A DNA stretch of 64,000 bases from an uncultured Lachnospiraceae bacterium (GTDB lineage Bacteria > Bacillota > Clostridia > Lachnospirales > Lachnospiraceae), in contig CANRIM010000003.1 in the NCBI GenBank assembly GCA_947630695.1, positions 61,840 through 125,839 of the forward strand, in the 5' to 3' direction. This document shows, in pieces, positions 17,341 through 25,748 of the stretch. The position numbers were made by a program, and so were the translations under genes. The notes below the pieces were generated by a model. It was not told the origin of the DNA. It saw only the letters and a list, made by a program, of their open reading frames with translations, and did not search any database. Position 1 is the first letter of the stretch; every line of letters begins with the position of its first letter.

Positions 17341-18275
17341 CGTTTCCATCCGATCCCGGGCATTTTTGTCGCTTTCAGGATGTCCGTCAGAATTTCCTGC
17401 GGCCGTTCCGCCGCCAGCTTTGCCCTGTCGCTTAAAATCAGTCTGTGTCCGCATACATCTGCAAACACCCGTTTCACATCTTCCGGTGTGACATACTTTC
17501 TGCCGTCCGTAAATGCTGCGGCCTTTGCCATTCTGCAGAGGGCAAGGGCGCCCCGGGGGCTCAGTCCCATGGTCACCCGCGGATCATTGCCCGAGTTTTC
17601 TGCCAGCCGGGCAATATATTCATAAATACTGTCTTCCACATGCACTTCCCGCACCTGTCCCTGCATGTTCAGCAGTTCCTCCTGTGCGATCTGCTGCTGA
17701 ATCCCGGAAAGCGGATTTTCGATTCTGCGCTCTTTTAAAATCTCCACCAGGCTGTTCCGATCCGGATAACCCATACTGATACAGATCAGAAAACGGTCCA
17801 GCTGGGAAGCCGGCAAAAGCTGGGTGCCTGCAGACCCCGCAGGATTCTGCGTCGCCAGCACCACAAAGGGACGGGGCAGGGCATAGGTCACATGATCCAC
17901 CGTGATCTGCATCTCCTCCATGGCTTCCAGAAGCGCCGCCTGGGTCCGGCTGGAAGTCCGGTTGATCTCATCCGCCAGCAGCAGATTGGTCATCACCGCG
18001 CCCTCCTGATAGCAGAAGGTATTCCGGGCTTTGTCATAAATGGAAAATCCCACGATATCCGAGGGCAGTGTATCCGGCGTGAACTGTACCCTTCTGTGGG
18101 CCAGTCCCAGCGTCTTTGCAAACGCCACCGCCAGCGTGGTTTTTCCTACTCCCGGCACGTCCTCCATCAGCACATGGCCTTCGGAAAGAATGGCCATCAG
18201 TACCTTTGCAATGACCTCGTCTTTTCCCGTAATTGCCTTTTTGATTTCCCGTATGATCCCGTCCGTCTGATTCAT
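17337..18275 (-). CDS. MoxR-family AAA+ ATPase
   Basis: The 312-aa protein has a Walker A motif in LMEDVPGVGKTTLAVAFAK, Walker B region LLLADEINRTSSRTQAALLE, sensor 1 region VLATQNPAG, and the LSPRGALAL sensor 2 segment. MoxR ATPases act as chaperone-like partners of DUF58/VWA proteins in assembling or activating envelope proteins; the neighbouring DUF58 fusion is the expected partner. I start at the ATG at 18275, 4 nt after the upstream stop, with AGAGGAA upstream; an in-frame ATG at 18302 would overlap that gene. It is cytosolic. Confidence 0.9.
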   Translation of the reverse strand: MNQTDGIIREIKKAITGKDEVIAKVLMAILSEGHVLMEDVPGVGKTTLAVAFAKTLGLAHRRVQFTPDTLPSDIVGFSIYDKARNTFCYQEGAVMTNLLLADEINRTSSRTQAALLEAMEEMQITVDHVTYALPRPFVVLATQNPAGSAGTQLLPASQLDRFLICISMGYPDRNSLVEILKERRIENPLSGIQQQIAQEELLNMQGQVREVHVEDSIYEYIARLAENSGNDPRVTMGLSPRGALALCRMAKAAAFTDGRKYVTPEDVKRVFADVCGHRLILSDRAKLAAERPQEILTDILKATKMPGIGWKR

Positions 18276-18279
18276 CGTG

Positions 18280-19548
18280 TTACCATTCCTCTTTATCTTC
18301 ATATGATTTGTGTTTTTCCGTCTGTTTTCGGTGTTTCAGGTACAACACCGACCCGGCTGCCGCCGCCGCAAATGCAAACAGCACCACGAAAATGACGATG
18401 GTTTTCCCGCCGGCGGGTTCTGCTTCCTCGCCCTCTGCCGGTGCCATGCTGCCTGCGGGCACTGCCTCCGCAGCAGATAAAACGCCTTCCGGCGCGCCGC
18501 TGCCTGCCGCTTCCCGCAGATCATACAACGGCGGATCGCCCTTCAGACAGCGGTAACAGGCACACAGGGCATACCAGGCCTGTACGGAAGACATGGGATT
18601 TTCCTCTCCCCCTCTGCTGTGGGCAAAACCGCCGTTGTCACAGCGGTAATCCATCAGCGCATCCAACACCGTTTCTCCGTTTTTGATAAACCGGGCGTCC
18701 TTAGTGCAGTCTATGCCCAGAGCACTTAAGGCAATCAGCACCTGGGCTGTCGATTCCATGCTGTCCCGGGCTTCCGGCGCAAAACTGCCGCTGTCCGTCT
18801 GCAGGGCAGACAGCCGGTTTAACGCCGCTTCGATTGCCGCGCTCACCGTCCGCATACCGTTTGCCGTTTCATATTCTCTCGAATCCGTCCGATACGGTGC
18901 CAGCGCGCAAAGGGCCATTGCGGTGATGTCCGCATCTGACGATGTCTGATTCAAAGTAAATCCGCCGTCTGCCAGCTGTCCCTGTAAAATCTGCCCGATC
19001 AACGCCGTCCGCACATCCCCTGCCTCTGCAGGCGGCGCAGCCTCCACGGCGTCCAGTGTCAGCAAACCGAAGATCAAAGCATTCAGCCCCTGGGCAGACA
19101 GCGGCTTTTCTCTTCCATAGACGCCCTCCTGCAGCAGATCAATACCGTCCACATCCGTCGGATCGCCGCCCAGTGCCGCAATGGTCAGCGCCATACGCTG
19201 CAGATCCGTCGCCATGGGCGAACGGCGCAGCGTATCAATATTGGAAACAACAAAGTCTTCCAGCCTTGTCAAATATGCATCATAATCCTCCGGATACCCG
19301 CAGCGGGCTGCCGCAAAGGCCATCCAGTCCGCGCCGGAGCTGCCGGCATGGGAAAGGATTTCTTCATTGGACAGCAAGGCTTCCTGCGGATCATAGTCCG
19401 CCTTCCGCGCCGCGTAAATGCCGTCCATGGCAGCTTTCAGCGCCGCTAACGTTTCTTCCGGCTGCGCACACACGCCGGAAACCGTAAAAGCAAGTCCGGC
19501 CAGCCACACAAATATAAAAATGCAGATTCGTTTACCATAGCGGATCAT
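18280..19548 (-). CDS. Secreted alpha/alpha-barrel protein with squalene cyclase/prenyltransferase-like repeats
   Basis: The 422-aa protein begins with a signal peptide (RICIFIFVWLAGLAFTVSG, then CAQ). Helical repeats with the QLADGGFTLN, QTDSGSFAP and CDNGGFAHS pattern of squalene cyclase/prenyltransferase repeats make up an alpha/alpha barrel. A C-terminal membrane helix (about residues 375-397) precedes a basic, lysine-rich tail. The same barrel type forms the N-terminal domain of intrinsic factor and transcobalamin. There is no aspartate-rich cyclase motif, so ligand binding rather than catalysis is likely. GGTGGGGATGG precedes the start at 19548, which overlaps the upstream gene by 17 nt. 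Confidence 0.8.
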   Translation of the reverse strand: MIRYGKRICIFIFVWLAGLAFTVSGVCAQPEETLAALKAAMDGIYAARKADYDPQEALLSNEEILSHAGSSGADWMAFAAARCGYPEDYDAYLTRLEDFVVSNIDTLRRSPMATDLQRMALTIAALGGDPTDVDGIDLLQEGVYGREKPLSAQGLNALIFGLLTLDAVEAAPPAEAGDVRTALIGQILQGQLADGGFTLNQTSSDADITAMALCALAPYRTDSREYETANGMRTVSAAIEAALNRLSALQTDSGSFAPEARDSMESTAQVLIALSALGIDCTKDARFIKNGETVLDALMDYRCDNGGFAHSRGGEENPMSSVQAWYALCACYRCLKGDPPLYDLREAAGSGAPEGVLSAAEAVPAGSMAPAEGEEAEPAGGKTIVIFVVLFAFAAAAAGSVLYLKHRKQTEKHKSYEDKEEW

Positions 19549-21385
19549 AGTTACCATCCCCACCGGCGGCGGTATAGCCGCCGATGTCCTTTCCGTATGC
19601 CAGCGTAAACCGCAGCCGTACCACATCCCCGTCTTCAAATATCGCCTTGCTGAGACTGTAGCCGGAGAAAGACCCGTTAATGGAAAACATCCAGCCGGAG
19701 CCGATGGAATAATCATATTCTCCCAGACTGTCTGCATCCCACTGCCCGGTCCAGACAATGCCGTCCGCATCCATGCGTTTCTTCAATTCTTCCGGCACGG
19801 CAGCCCCTGCCGCAATGCGGGGCATGGACAACCGGGACAAATAAACTTCCTCAAATCCGCGAAACTCCGGCGTGATACCGTTTTCCGCGAAAAAGCGGCG
19901 CAGTACGGCTTCTCCTGTTTCTCCCTCGTGAATCGACAGTTCGTAAGGCGCGATAATGTCTCCCAGCCCAAGCACCGCCGCATCCAGCGATATGAGAATA
20001 TGGCCTTTTTCTTCTCCCGGCTGCAGACCGGTACAGTAAATGGTATACCGATAATCGGCTGTCCTTCCTTCCCCATCCGTAATGCGGATATCAATGGTAT
20101 TTTCACCTTCATCCAGATAAAGGCGATAACTGGTATAATCCGCCGTTTCCCATTCGTAGGTATAGGGTGTTCCGTTCAGCGAAAGAAGGATATTCCCGCC
20201 GTAAATCCGGCTGCTTCGGTAATCTTTTGCCAGCACATTCAGAATGAAATCCCGGCCTATTTTCTGCATCCCGTCCGTTATATTGATATAAGCAATCCCG
20301 GGTCTGGTTTCATCCGTCACCGCAGGCACATAGCGAATGACAAACTGCAGGGTTTTGGTGATGGTTTCTCCCTGTATGCGATCGGTGGCTTTCAGCCGGA
20401 TCGTATTGTTTCCGGACTGCAGCTCCACCCTATAGGTTTCATTGCCGCTGATGGTGGTTCCGTTGCATACCACCGTCAGCCTGGCCGCTTCGCTTCCGCC
20501 CTGCAGCGCGGCATAAAATTCCAGTACCGCATCATGTACCGTCCGGTTTTCCAGATCCGTAATGATCTCCGGTTCCGAAATCTCCGGCGCAGGGGTTTCC
20601 GTCGGAGGCGCCGTGGGCAGGTTCAGATAGACCGTATATGTCCGATATACGGTAAACACATGCTGATCCTTCGCTCTGTAGCTTACCGCAACCCGGATAC
20701 TGTTTTCTCCCGGCTGCAGGTGCAGCCGGTATTTCATCTGCAGCTGCAGCGTTTCGTTCAGATATACGCTGACGTCTTCGACTTCCAGTTCCGGCCGTTT
20801 GTGTATCACCTCAAACCGGTAATCGGCGTTTTCTCTGACCTCTCCATCCCGAATGGTGGTCGTAAAATACGCCTTGGGATCCGTCTCCTCTCCCGGCTGC
20901 AGCGTCGGCATTCCTGCACTGCCGGGCGCCGGCGTTTGGGTTTTGTCGGTGCCGTTTCCGTGAGTTCCGGACTGTCCGGCAGGCCTGCCGGTGGCTGTTG
21001 GCGTCTGGGTTGCCGGTTCCCTGTTTTCCTGCGGCTGCGTCTGTGATCCTACCCTGCCGGAGGCCTCCGGCGGTGTCACGTCATGCACCGCTTCCGGAGG
21101 CTGTGTTACCATTTCAGTTCTTTCCGGAGGCTGCGTCGCGGCATTTCCTTCTTCCGGCGGCTGTGCCGCAGATTCCGTTTCTTCCGGTGCCTGCGTCGCC
21201 GGTGTCTCTTCCTTTTGCTCTTCCGATTCCTCCGCCAGCGCAAGCATATGCAGTTCCTGTGTCGGGCTTTGCAGCGGATTGGGCGGCTGTGCGGTGTCCA
21301 GACTGCCTGCAAACAGCAGCAGAATCAGCACCCCCGCCAGCACACATCCGAAAGGAATCAGCTGCAGCAATGGTTTTTTCAGCAC
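19532..21385 (-). CDS. Membrane-anchored Ig-like repeat protein with C-terminal DUF4430 domain
   Basis: This 617-aa protein starts with GTG at 21385 (AAGGAG 7 nt upstream) and an N-terminal helix (LLQLIPFGCVLAGVLILLLF). A low-complexity Pro/Gln/Thr/Glu stretch (about 35-165, repeated ATQPPE-like units) acts as a wall-spanning linker. About three beta-sandwich repeats follow, with the LQPGENSIRVAV / LQSGNNTIRLKA / LDEGENTIDIRI pattern. The C-terminus is DUF4430-like: IHEGETGEAVLRRFF, then SIGSGWMFSINGSFSGY and FEDGDVVRLRF. It lies between the beta-propeller and alpha/alpha-barrel genes. A surface ligand-binding role is inferred from domain content and B12 control. Confidence 0.78.
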   Translation of the reverse strand: MLKKPLLQLIPFGCVLAGVLILLLFAGSLDTAQPPNPLQSPTQELHMLALAEESEEQKEETPATQAPEETESAAQPPEEGNAATQPPERTEMVTQPPEAVHDVTPPEASGRVGSQTQPQENREPATQTPTATGRPAGQSGTHGNGTDKTQTPAPGSAGMPTLQPGEETDPKAYFTTTIRDGEVRENADYRFEVIHKRPELEVEDVSVYLNETLQLQMKYRLHLQPGENSIRVAVSYRAKDQHVFTVYRTYTVYLNLPTAPPTETPAPEISEPEIITDLENRTVHDAVLEFYAALQGGSEAARLTVVCNGTTISGNETYRVELQSGNNTIRLKATDRIQGETITKTLQFVIRYVPAVTDETRPGIAYINITDGMQKIGRDFILNVLAKDYRSSRIYGGNILLSLNGTPYTYEWETADYTSYRLYLDEGENTIDIRITDGEGRTADYRYTIYCTGLQPGEEKGHILISLDAAVLGLGDIIAPYELSIHEGETGEAVLRRFFAENGITPEFRGFEEVYLSRLSMPRIAAGAAVPEELKKRMDADGIVWTGQWDADSLGEYDYSIGSGWMFSINGSFSGYSLSKAIFEDGDVVRLRFTLAYGKDIGGYTAAGGDGNYDPLW

Positions 21386-21403
21386 CGGTTTTCTCCTTGT
21401 TGT

Positions 21404-24400
21404 TTAAAATGTATCGATCAGTCTGGCAGCAACCTGCAGAATCAGCAATGCATCCTCTGCATTCACATGTCCGTCCCCGTTTACATCTGCCAGCTTTTGC
21501 TGCGCCGCATCCGCTTCACGGAGATGTGCTGCGATGCGCAGCACTTCCAGTGCGTCCGCCGCCGTAATCTTTCCATCCTGATCCAAATCCCCCGGTTCGG
21601 TATCCGGTTTTGGCGTATCCGTGGGTTTGGGGATGTCCGTCGGCTTCGGGGTGTCTGTCGGCTTCGGGATATCCGTTGGCTTCGGGGTATCTGCCGGTTT
21701 CGGTGTTGCTGTGGGTTCCGGCGTTGCTGTGGGTTCCGGCGTTGCTTCCGGGTACACCGTAAGATCGACCCAGGTTTCCAGCGGCTCTGCTTCGACGGTG
21801 GTATTTCCATTTTCCGCGTCAAAGTGATCGCCATACTTCACATAATCATAAGTCATGGTAACGTCCGTATCTTCCACAGCCAGCGCCCTGTCTGCAATCG
21901 TCACATGATCTGTAATATCCCGCTCCATGCCATTGGCCAGGTGCGCCACCACCTGCATCCCTGTGGGATCAAAGGTTTCTCCCGCTACATAGGAGGTTTT
22001 GTCCGGCTGTTTTGTCACTGCAATATCTGTTATTTTGGCACCCAATGCCATCAGATTGCCGGAATCATTTTTGAAATACATGGTTCCGTACTCATCCACA
22101 ATGGGGCTGCAGATGGCATACTGCGCCTCCGTGCCTGACGGCGTAAACAATACCGGCGCCACGTTTTCCACCGTATAAGTATCGCCTCTGTAATCCTGAT
22201 ACGTTTCTTTTACGGTTCCTTCCGCAGCTGTCAGGCCGGGTTTATCCTTGATATACCGCATCATGCCCGGGGTATAGTTATCAATAAAATAAACGTATAC
22301 GTACCCTTCCGTATCTTCATACGCCGTAGTCAACACACCGCTGACCTGGGGATATCCCATGGTATTCACGCGATACGCCAGGGAACGGCTTTCCAGATCG
22401 ATGACGGAAATGTTATGTCCGCCGTACTTGGAAAACTGTCCGGTTCCCGATACGCCGATGTAGGCCCTGCCTTTGTAAATCACCGGCGTTGAAGTACTCA
22501 TTGCAGGGGTATTGGGGTCGTCGGAATCATTTTCCAGCACCACTTCCCACAGGTCATATCCCTGCAGTCCTTCCGCGTCTTTTTTGAAGGTTCCGTCGTC
22601 ATTGACCGCCACGCCGTAAAAGCTGCCGCCCTTGCTGGTAAAATAACAGTGGTCGGTATCTGGATCGTAGCAGACCGCGGAACGGATATCGCCGTTTAAA
22701 CCGTCGATCTGATCCAGCAGTTCTCCCGTCTTCGGATTGAAGGACAAAAGATGCGAAGTGTCAGATAAATAGCTGCTTTCCCCATCGTCCGTTCCCACCA
22801 CCAGGAACCGGTCGTTGACATAGGCGCCTGCCCAGTAAAAGCCGCCCTTCTGCGTATGGACCCAGGTGGCAAATTTTTCTTCGTCTGTTCTTGTCACATC
22901 CTCATCCGTCACGGAAAGGCATACAAAATTCGCATCCCGGGTTTCCGAATTCCAGAAGCCCGTATAAATGTAGCCGTCATGGCAGGAAATCTGGCTGTTG
23001 GGCTGTCCCCCCAGTTCGTCGGTATAAATCCAGAGGGATTCCAGCGTATCCGCGTTAAAGGCTTCGACGGTGCCGCCGGAAAGCGCTACGAATATCATGC
23101 CGTCCGCATAAACCGGCGGAATGATATTAAAATTCGCTGCTGCCGGATTGGCAGCCATACTGCCTTCCGCCAGAATATCACCGGTGAAGCGGTCCAGCCG
23201 GTAAATGGTTTTGCCTGCGCACACAACGATATCCCCGTCAACAACCACCGGTGAACTCAAAGGATCCGAAAAGTACGACTTTCCCAGTTTCCTTGCCCAG
23301 TACAGCGTGGCTTCATCGGCTGTCTTCGGAATCGGCGCGTCCACCACGCCATTATTTTCCGGATTTCCTCTGAAATTGCTCCAGAAGGAAGGAATGGTTT
23401 TGTCAATATCCGGATTTTCCTCCGCTTCCATCAAACTGAACTGCATATCACTTCCATCGGCCACAAAGCTGCCTTCCTTGGCAATATAGCCCTTCAGAGA
23501 AATCACAAAATGATAGGTTTCGCCCTGAATAAATCGATAAAAGCCGTTTTTTTCCGGCAGGATGTGTTCATTGTTTCTGGAAATAAAAATAACCGCATCT
23601 GCCGGAGTGACCGTGATCCTGTTGTAAACTCTCGGCAGCGGCGTCATTTTCACAGGAATCTGAAAACTGTATTCTGTTCCCTGCCAGTCGCCGCTGACCT
23701 GTACCTGCGTCACGTCTTTTTTCAACATCCCGGTTTCCGAAAGGACGTAATCTTTGATTTCCGCTTTTACGCCGTCGTTAAAGGTCGCTTCGATCTTCAT
23801 CCCCTCTGTCTGAAAGGTTTCTTCTTCCGTGTACGCCGTCTTTGACGGCGGGGATGTCATGTCGATGGACACCGGCGTACTGAAGGCCTTCAGCAGAAAC
23901 AAACCGTCATTTTTCGGCGAAGCGTTACTGGGACTGTCTGTCGTATAATAATCCTTGCCGATATAATCCAGCCAGTATGTCCCATTCAGCTGATTTTGAT
24001 TCTTGCTTTCTGCCCCGCAGTTATCCGTTTTCATCGTTGTATTCAGATAATAGCAGTTTTCCGCTTTAGAACCTTCCGAAAAATTTCCGGCCACCGCGCC
24101 CAGTTTCGCACCCGCTGCGTCTGTGGAGATTGTTCCGGCATTGTAGCAGCCTTTCAGCTGCGCATCTTGCGCAAACGCCACGACGCCGCCCGCGTTTTCC
24201 GCTTCCGCCGCCGCGATATCTGCATTGTTATAACAATAGAAAACCTTCGCGTTGTCTGTGACGTAGGCCGCAACACCGCCCGCGTTCTGCAGGGGGCTGC
24301 CGGCTGCCGCATTGATGCTGCCTCTGTTATAAGAAGAAATGATCTGACTGGCGCTGCCGCTGACCTGCGCGGCCAAACCTGCTGCGCTGACCCCGGATGC

Positions 24401-25048
24401 GGATGCTTCATCCGCCTCCGGCGCCTGCATCACCAGGGTTCCGTGATTGGTACAGTTTTCCATTACACTGTTTTCCAGTACGGCGCAGACGCCCGCCACT
24501 GCCTGGCTTTTCGCCGCAGCCGTTATATCGACATAAGCATGGCAGTATTCCAGCCTACTTTCATTTTCCGCCTTTCCGACAATTCCGGCCACAACCGGCT
24601 GCCCGGCTTTGATCTGTCCCCGGACAATCAGATTTTTGATTTCCGCACCGCTGCAGCTGCCGAACAGTCCCGTTGTCTTAGAGGAAGCGTCGTCATTGCC
24701 CGTTTCCGGCGCGATATATAATCCCGAAATCGTGTGTCCCTGACCGTCCAGACTGCCGGAAAATGCGTTGTCATCGCTTCCAATCGGCATCCAGGAACCG
24801 TTTTTCTCCGAACACACGCTGCTTAAATCAATGTCCGCACACAGGACTGCTTTCAGATCCGTTTGCTTCTTCGTATTGACTGCGTCCGCAAACCACTGCA
24901 GATCCTCTGCTGTTTTCAGCTGATAAATGTCCCCTTCCTGCACGGGGGTCTTTTCCTGCGGCTCTTCTGCAAATGCTGTCGCCGCAGACGGCAGCATCAT
25001 CAGGACTGCCATCAGGGCTGCCGCAAGACGCTTCCATCTTTGTTTCAT
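21404..25048 (-). CDS. Large secreted protein: GLUG-like repeats, PQQ-type beta-propeller, Ig-like domains and dockerin
   Basis: The 1214-aa protein starts at the ATG at 25048 (AGGAGAGGAAAA upstream) with a signal peptide (LAAALMAVLMMLPSAATAFA). GLUG-type repeats span about residues 60-340. Ig-like and PEGA-like modules (about 390-540) and a PQQ-like beta-propeller follow (about 550-1003, e.g. DGDIVVCAGKTIYRLDRFTG, VYADGMIFVALSGG). A bacterial Ig-like domain comes next, then a repetitive TPKPTD linker (1102-1147) and a type I dockerin. The dockerin has two calcium loops, DLDQDGKITAADAL and DVNGDGHVNAEDAL. The dockerin suggests attachment to a cohesin elsewhere in the genome. It has an ATGA overlap with the preceding gene. 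Confidence 0.82.
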   Translation of the reverse strand: MKQRWKRLAAALMAVLMMLPSAATAFAEEPQEKTPVQEGDIYQLKTAEDLQWFADAVNTKKQTDLKAVLCADIDLSSVCSEKNGSWMPIGSDDNAFSGSLDGQGHTISGLYIAPETGNDDASSKTTGLFGSCSGAEIKNLIVRGQIKAGQPVVAGIVGKAENESRLEYCHAYVDITAAAKSQAVAGVCAVLENSVMENCTNHGTLVMQAPEADEASASGVSAAGLAAQVSGSASQIISSYNRGSINAAAGSPLQNAGGVAAYVTDNAKVFYCYNNADIAAAEAENAGGVVAFAQDAQLKGCYNAGTISTDAAGAKLGAVAGNFSEGSKAENCYYLNTTMKTDNCGAESKNQNQLNGTYWLDYIGKDYYTTDSPSNASPKNDGLFLLKAFSTPVSIDMTSPPSKTAYTEEETFQTEGMKIEATFNDGVKAEIKDYVLSETGMLKKDVTQVQVSGDWQGTEYSFQIPVKMTPLPRVYNRITVTPADAVIFISRNNEHILPEKNGFYRFIQGETYHFVISLKGYIAKEGSFVADGSDMQFSLMEAEENPDIDKTIPSFWSNFRGNPENNGVVDAPIPKTADEATLYWARKLGKSYFSDPLSSPVVVDGDIVVCAGKTIYRLDRFTGDILAEGSMAANPAAANFNIIPPVYADGMIFVALSGGTVEAFNADTLESLWIYTDELGGQPNSQISCHDGYIYTGFWNSETRDANFVCLSVTDEDVTRTDEEKFATWVHTQKGGFYWAGAYVNDRFLVVGTDDGESSYLSDTSHLLSFNPKTGELLDQIDGLNGDIRSAVCYDPDTDHCYFTSKGGSFYGVAVNDDGTFKKDAEGLQGYDLWEVVLENDSDDPNTPAMSTSTPVIYKGRAYIGVSGTGQFSKYGGHNISVIDLESRSLAYRVNTMGYPQVSGVLTTAYEDTEGYVYVYFIDNYTPGMMRYIKDKPGLTAAEGTVKETYQDYRGDTYTVENVAPVLFTPSGTEAQYAICSPIVDEYGTMYFKNDSGNLMALGAKITDIAVTKQPDKTSYVAGETFDPTGMQVVAHLANGMERDITDHVTIADRALAVEDTDVTMTYDYVKYGDHFDAENGNTTVEAEPLETWVDLTVYPEATPEPTATPEPTATPKPADTPKPTDIPKPTDTPKPTDIPKPTDTPKPDTEPGDLDQDGKITAADALEVLRIAAHLREADAAQQKLADVNGDGHVNAEDALLILQVAARLIDTF
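21607..21745 (-). repeat. Tandem Pro-Thr linker repeat inside the dockerin protein
   Basis: Direct DNA repeats of about 18 nt encode TPEPTA/TPKPTD/IPKPTD units between the last Ig-like domain and the dockerin. Such repeats can vary in copy number between strains. Confidence 0.8.
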
Positions 25049-25287
25049 TTTTCCTCTCCTTTTTCCGCCTGATTGCCCGCTGCCTTTTTCCGGCGTTTTT
25101 TCGCACCGCTTTTGTGCTTTTCTTTCGGCGGCTTCAGTCCGGCCGCTTCCAGTGCCCGGGGCCATGGCCCCAGAAGGCCTTTGATTTTGCACATGGTCAG
25201 ATTGTCAAAATCGCTTCGTTTTGGCAAGCGCTGCAATTCGGCGTATTTTTTTTGCAGTTGTTCGATGGCCCATGCTCTTTTTTCCAT
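25045..25287 (-). CDS. Small protein with a homing-endonuclease-associated repeat
   Basis: The 80-aa protein contains LPKRSDFDNLTMCKIKGLLG followed by PWPRALEAAGL, the helix-turn-helix-like repeat found in homing-endonuclease-associated proteins. A strongly basic tail (KEKHKSGAKKRRKKAAGN) follows. DNA binding is plausible but unproven. It is the first gene after the cobalamin riboswitch. Its ribosome binding site (GAGGGAG) lies in the 3' arm of the riboswitch terminator and its ATG follows the T run directly. It ends with an ATGA overlap into the propeller gene. An in-frame ATG at 25380 would translate through the terminator and is not favoured. Confidence 0.62.
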   Translation of the reverse strand: MEKRAWAIEQLQKKYAELQRLPKRSDFDNLTMCKIKGLLGPWPRALEAAGLKPPKEKHKSGAKKRRKKAAGNQAEKGEEK

Positions 25288-25316
25288 AAAAAAACTCCCT
25301 CGATTTACGAGAGAGT
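25288..25316 (-). terminator. Riboswitch terminator overlapping the first gene's ribosome binding site
   Basis: On the minus strand ACTCTCTCG (25308-25316) pairs with CGAGGGAGT (25294-25302), followed by seven T (25288-25294). It lies downstream of the cobalamin aptamer and directly before the ATG at 25287, so it can stop transcription and also hide the GAGGGAG ribosome binding site. Confidence 0.8.
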
Positions 25317-25440
25317 ACAACAAATCATTAACGGACAAAGGCATGCGCACAACTTTATCCCCGGCAATCGATACAACCATCGCCGGAGTCCGTCAATCAC
25401 TTGGTTGCACCCTTCATCGCCAAAGTCGTGTTAAAACCTT

Positions 25441-25630
25441 TAAAATACGGCAGGTCTCCTGACTGATGATGCAAGCCTTTCGCTTAAAAGCATGCCCTTC
25501 TCAGGTGCGCATCCCAATGGTTTCGCAGCTTTCTGACATCAATCACAGTAATGGCTGTTGTTCCGGATTGTCACCGGATTCCCTGTTCGTCTACAGTAAG
25601 AAATGCATTCTTAGTTCGAACCGTATTTTA
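25441..25630 (-). promoter_or_regulatory. Cobalamin (B12) riboswitch
   Basis: The minus strand has the B12-box signature AGTCAGGAGACCTGCC (25449-25464), the GGGAATCCGGTGACAATCCGG segment split over 25563-25583, and GCCATTACTGTGAT just after it. The ends AAAATACGG (25621-25629) and CCGTATTTT (25442-25450) pair to form P1. Together these are the conserved parts of the cobalamin aptamer. It points at the operon 25287-13822 and is followed by a terminator at 25288-25316. By family rule, adenosyl- or other cobalamin is expected to switch expression off. Confidence 0.93.
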
Positions 25631-25704
25631 TCTGCTATGTAATTTTCAGATATACCGATTATAAACGCCGTATTTTCATAAGTCAATCTTATTTTGGCAA
25701 TTTA

Positions 25705-25740
25705 TAAAAGCGGCACCCCTCTCTTACGAAAGGGATGCCG
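25705..25740 (-). terminator. Terminator of araA
   Basis: On the minus strand CGGCATCCCTTTCGT pairs with the downstream GAGGGGTGCCG, followed by CTTTTATAAA, 8 nt after the araA stop. Confidence 0.8.
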
Positions 25741-25748
25741 TCCGTTCA

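Noticed and set aside
18280..19548. Squalene-hopene cyclase or prenyltransferase enzyme
   Set aside because: The repeats match, but the protein is secreted, short and lacks the aspartate-rich cyclase motif; a binding barrel fits better.
21083..22138. A 351-aa plus-strand open frame rich in Arg, Cys and Phe
   Set aside because: It lies opposite the repetitive Pro-Thr linker codons and the DUF4430 protein; its repeats mirror those codons, so it is a shadow frame.
25288..25380. Upstream extension of the small homing-endonuclease-repeat protein to an ATG at 25380
   Set aside because: The extension would be translated from the riboswitch expression platform through the terminator and has no good ribosome binding site, whereas 25287 has one.
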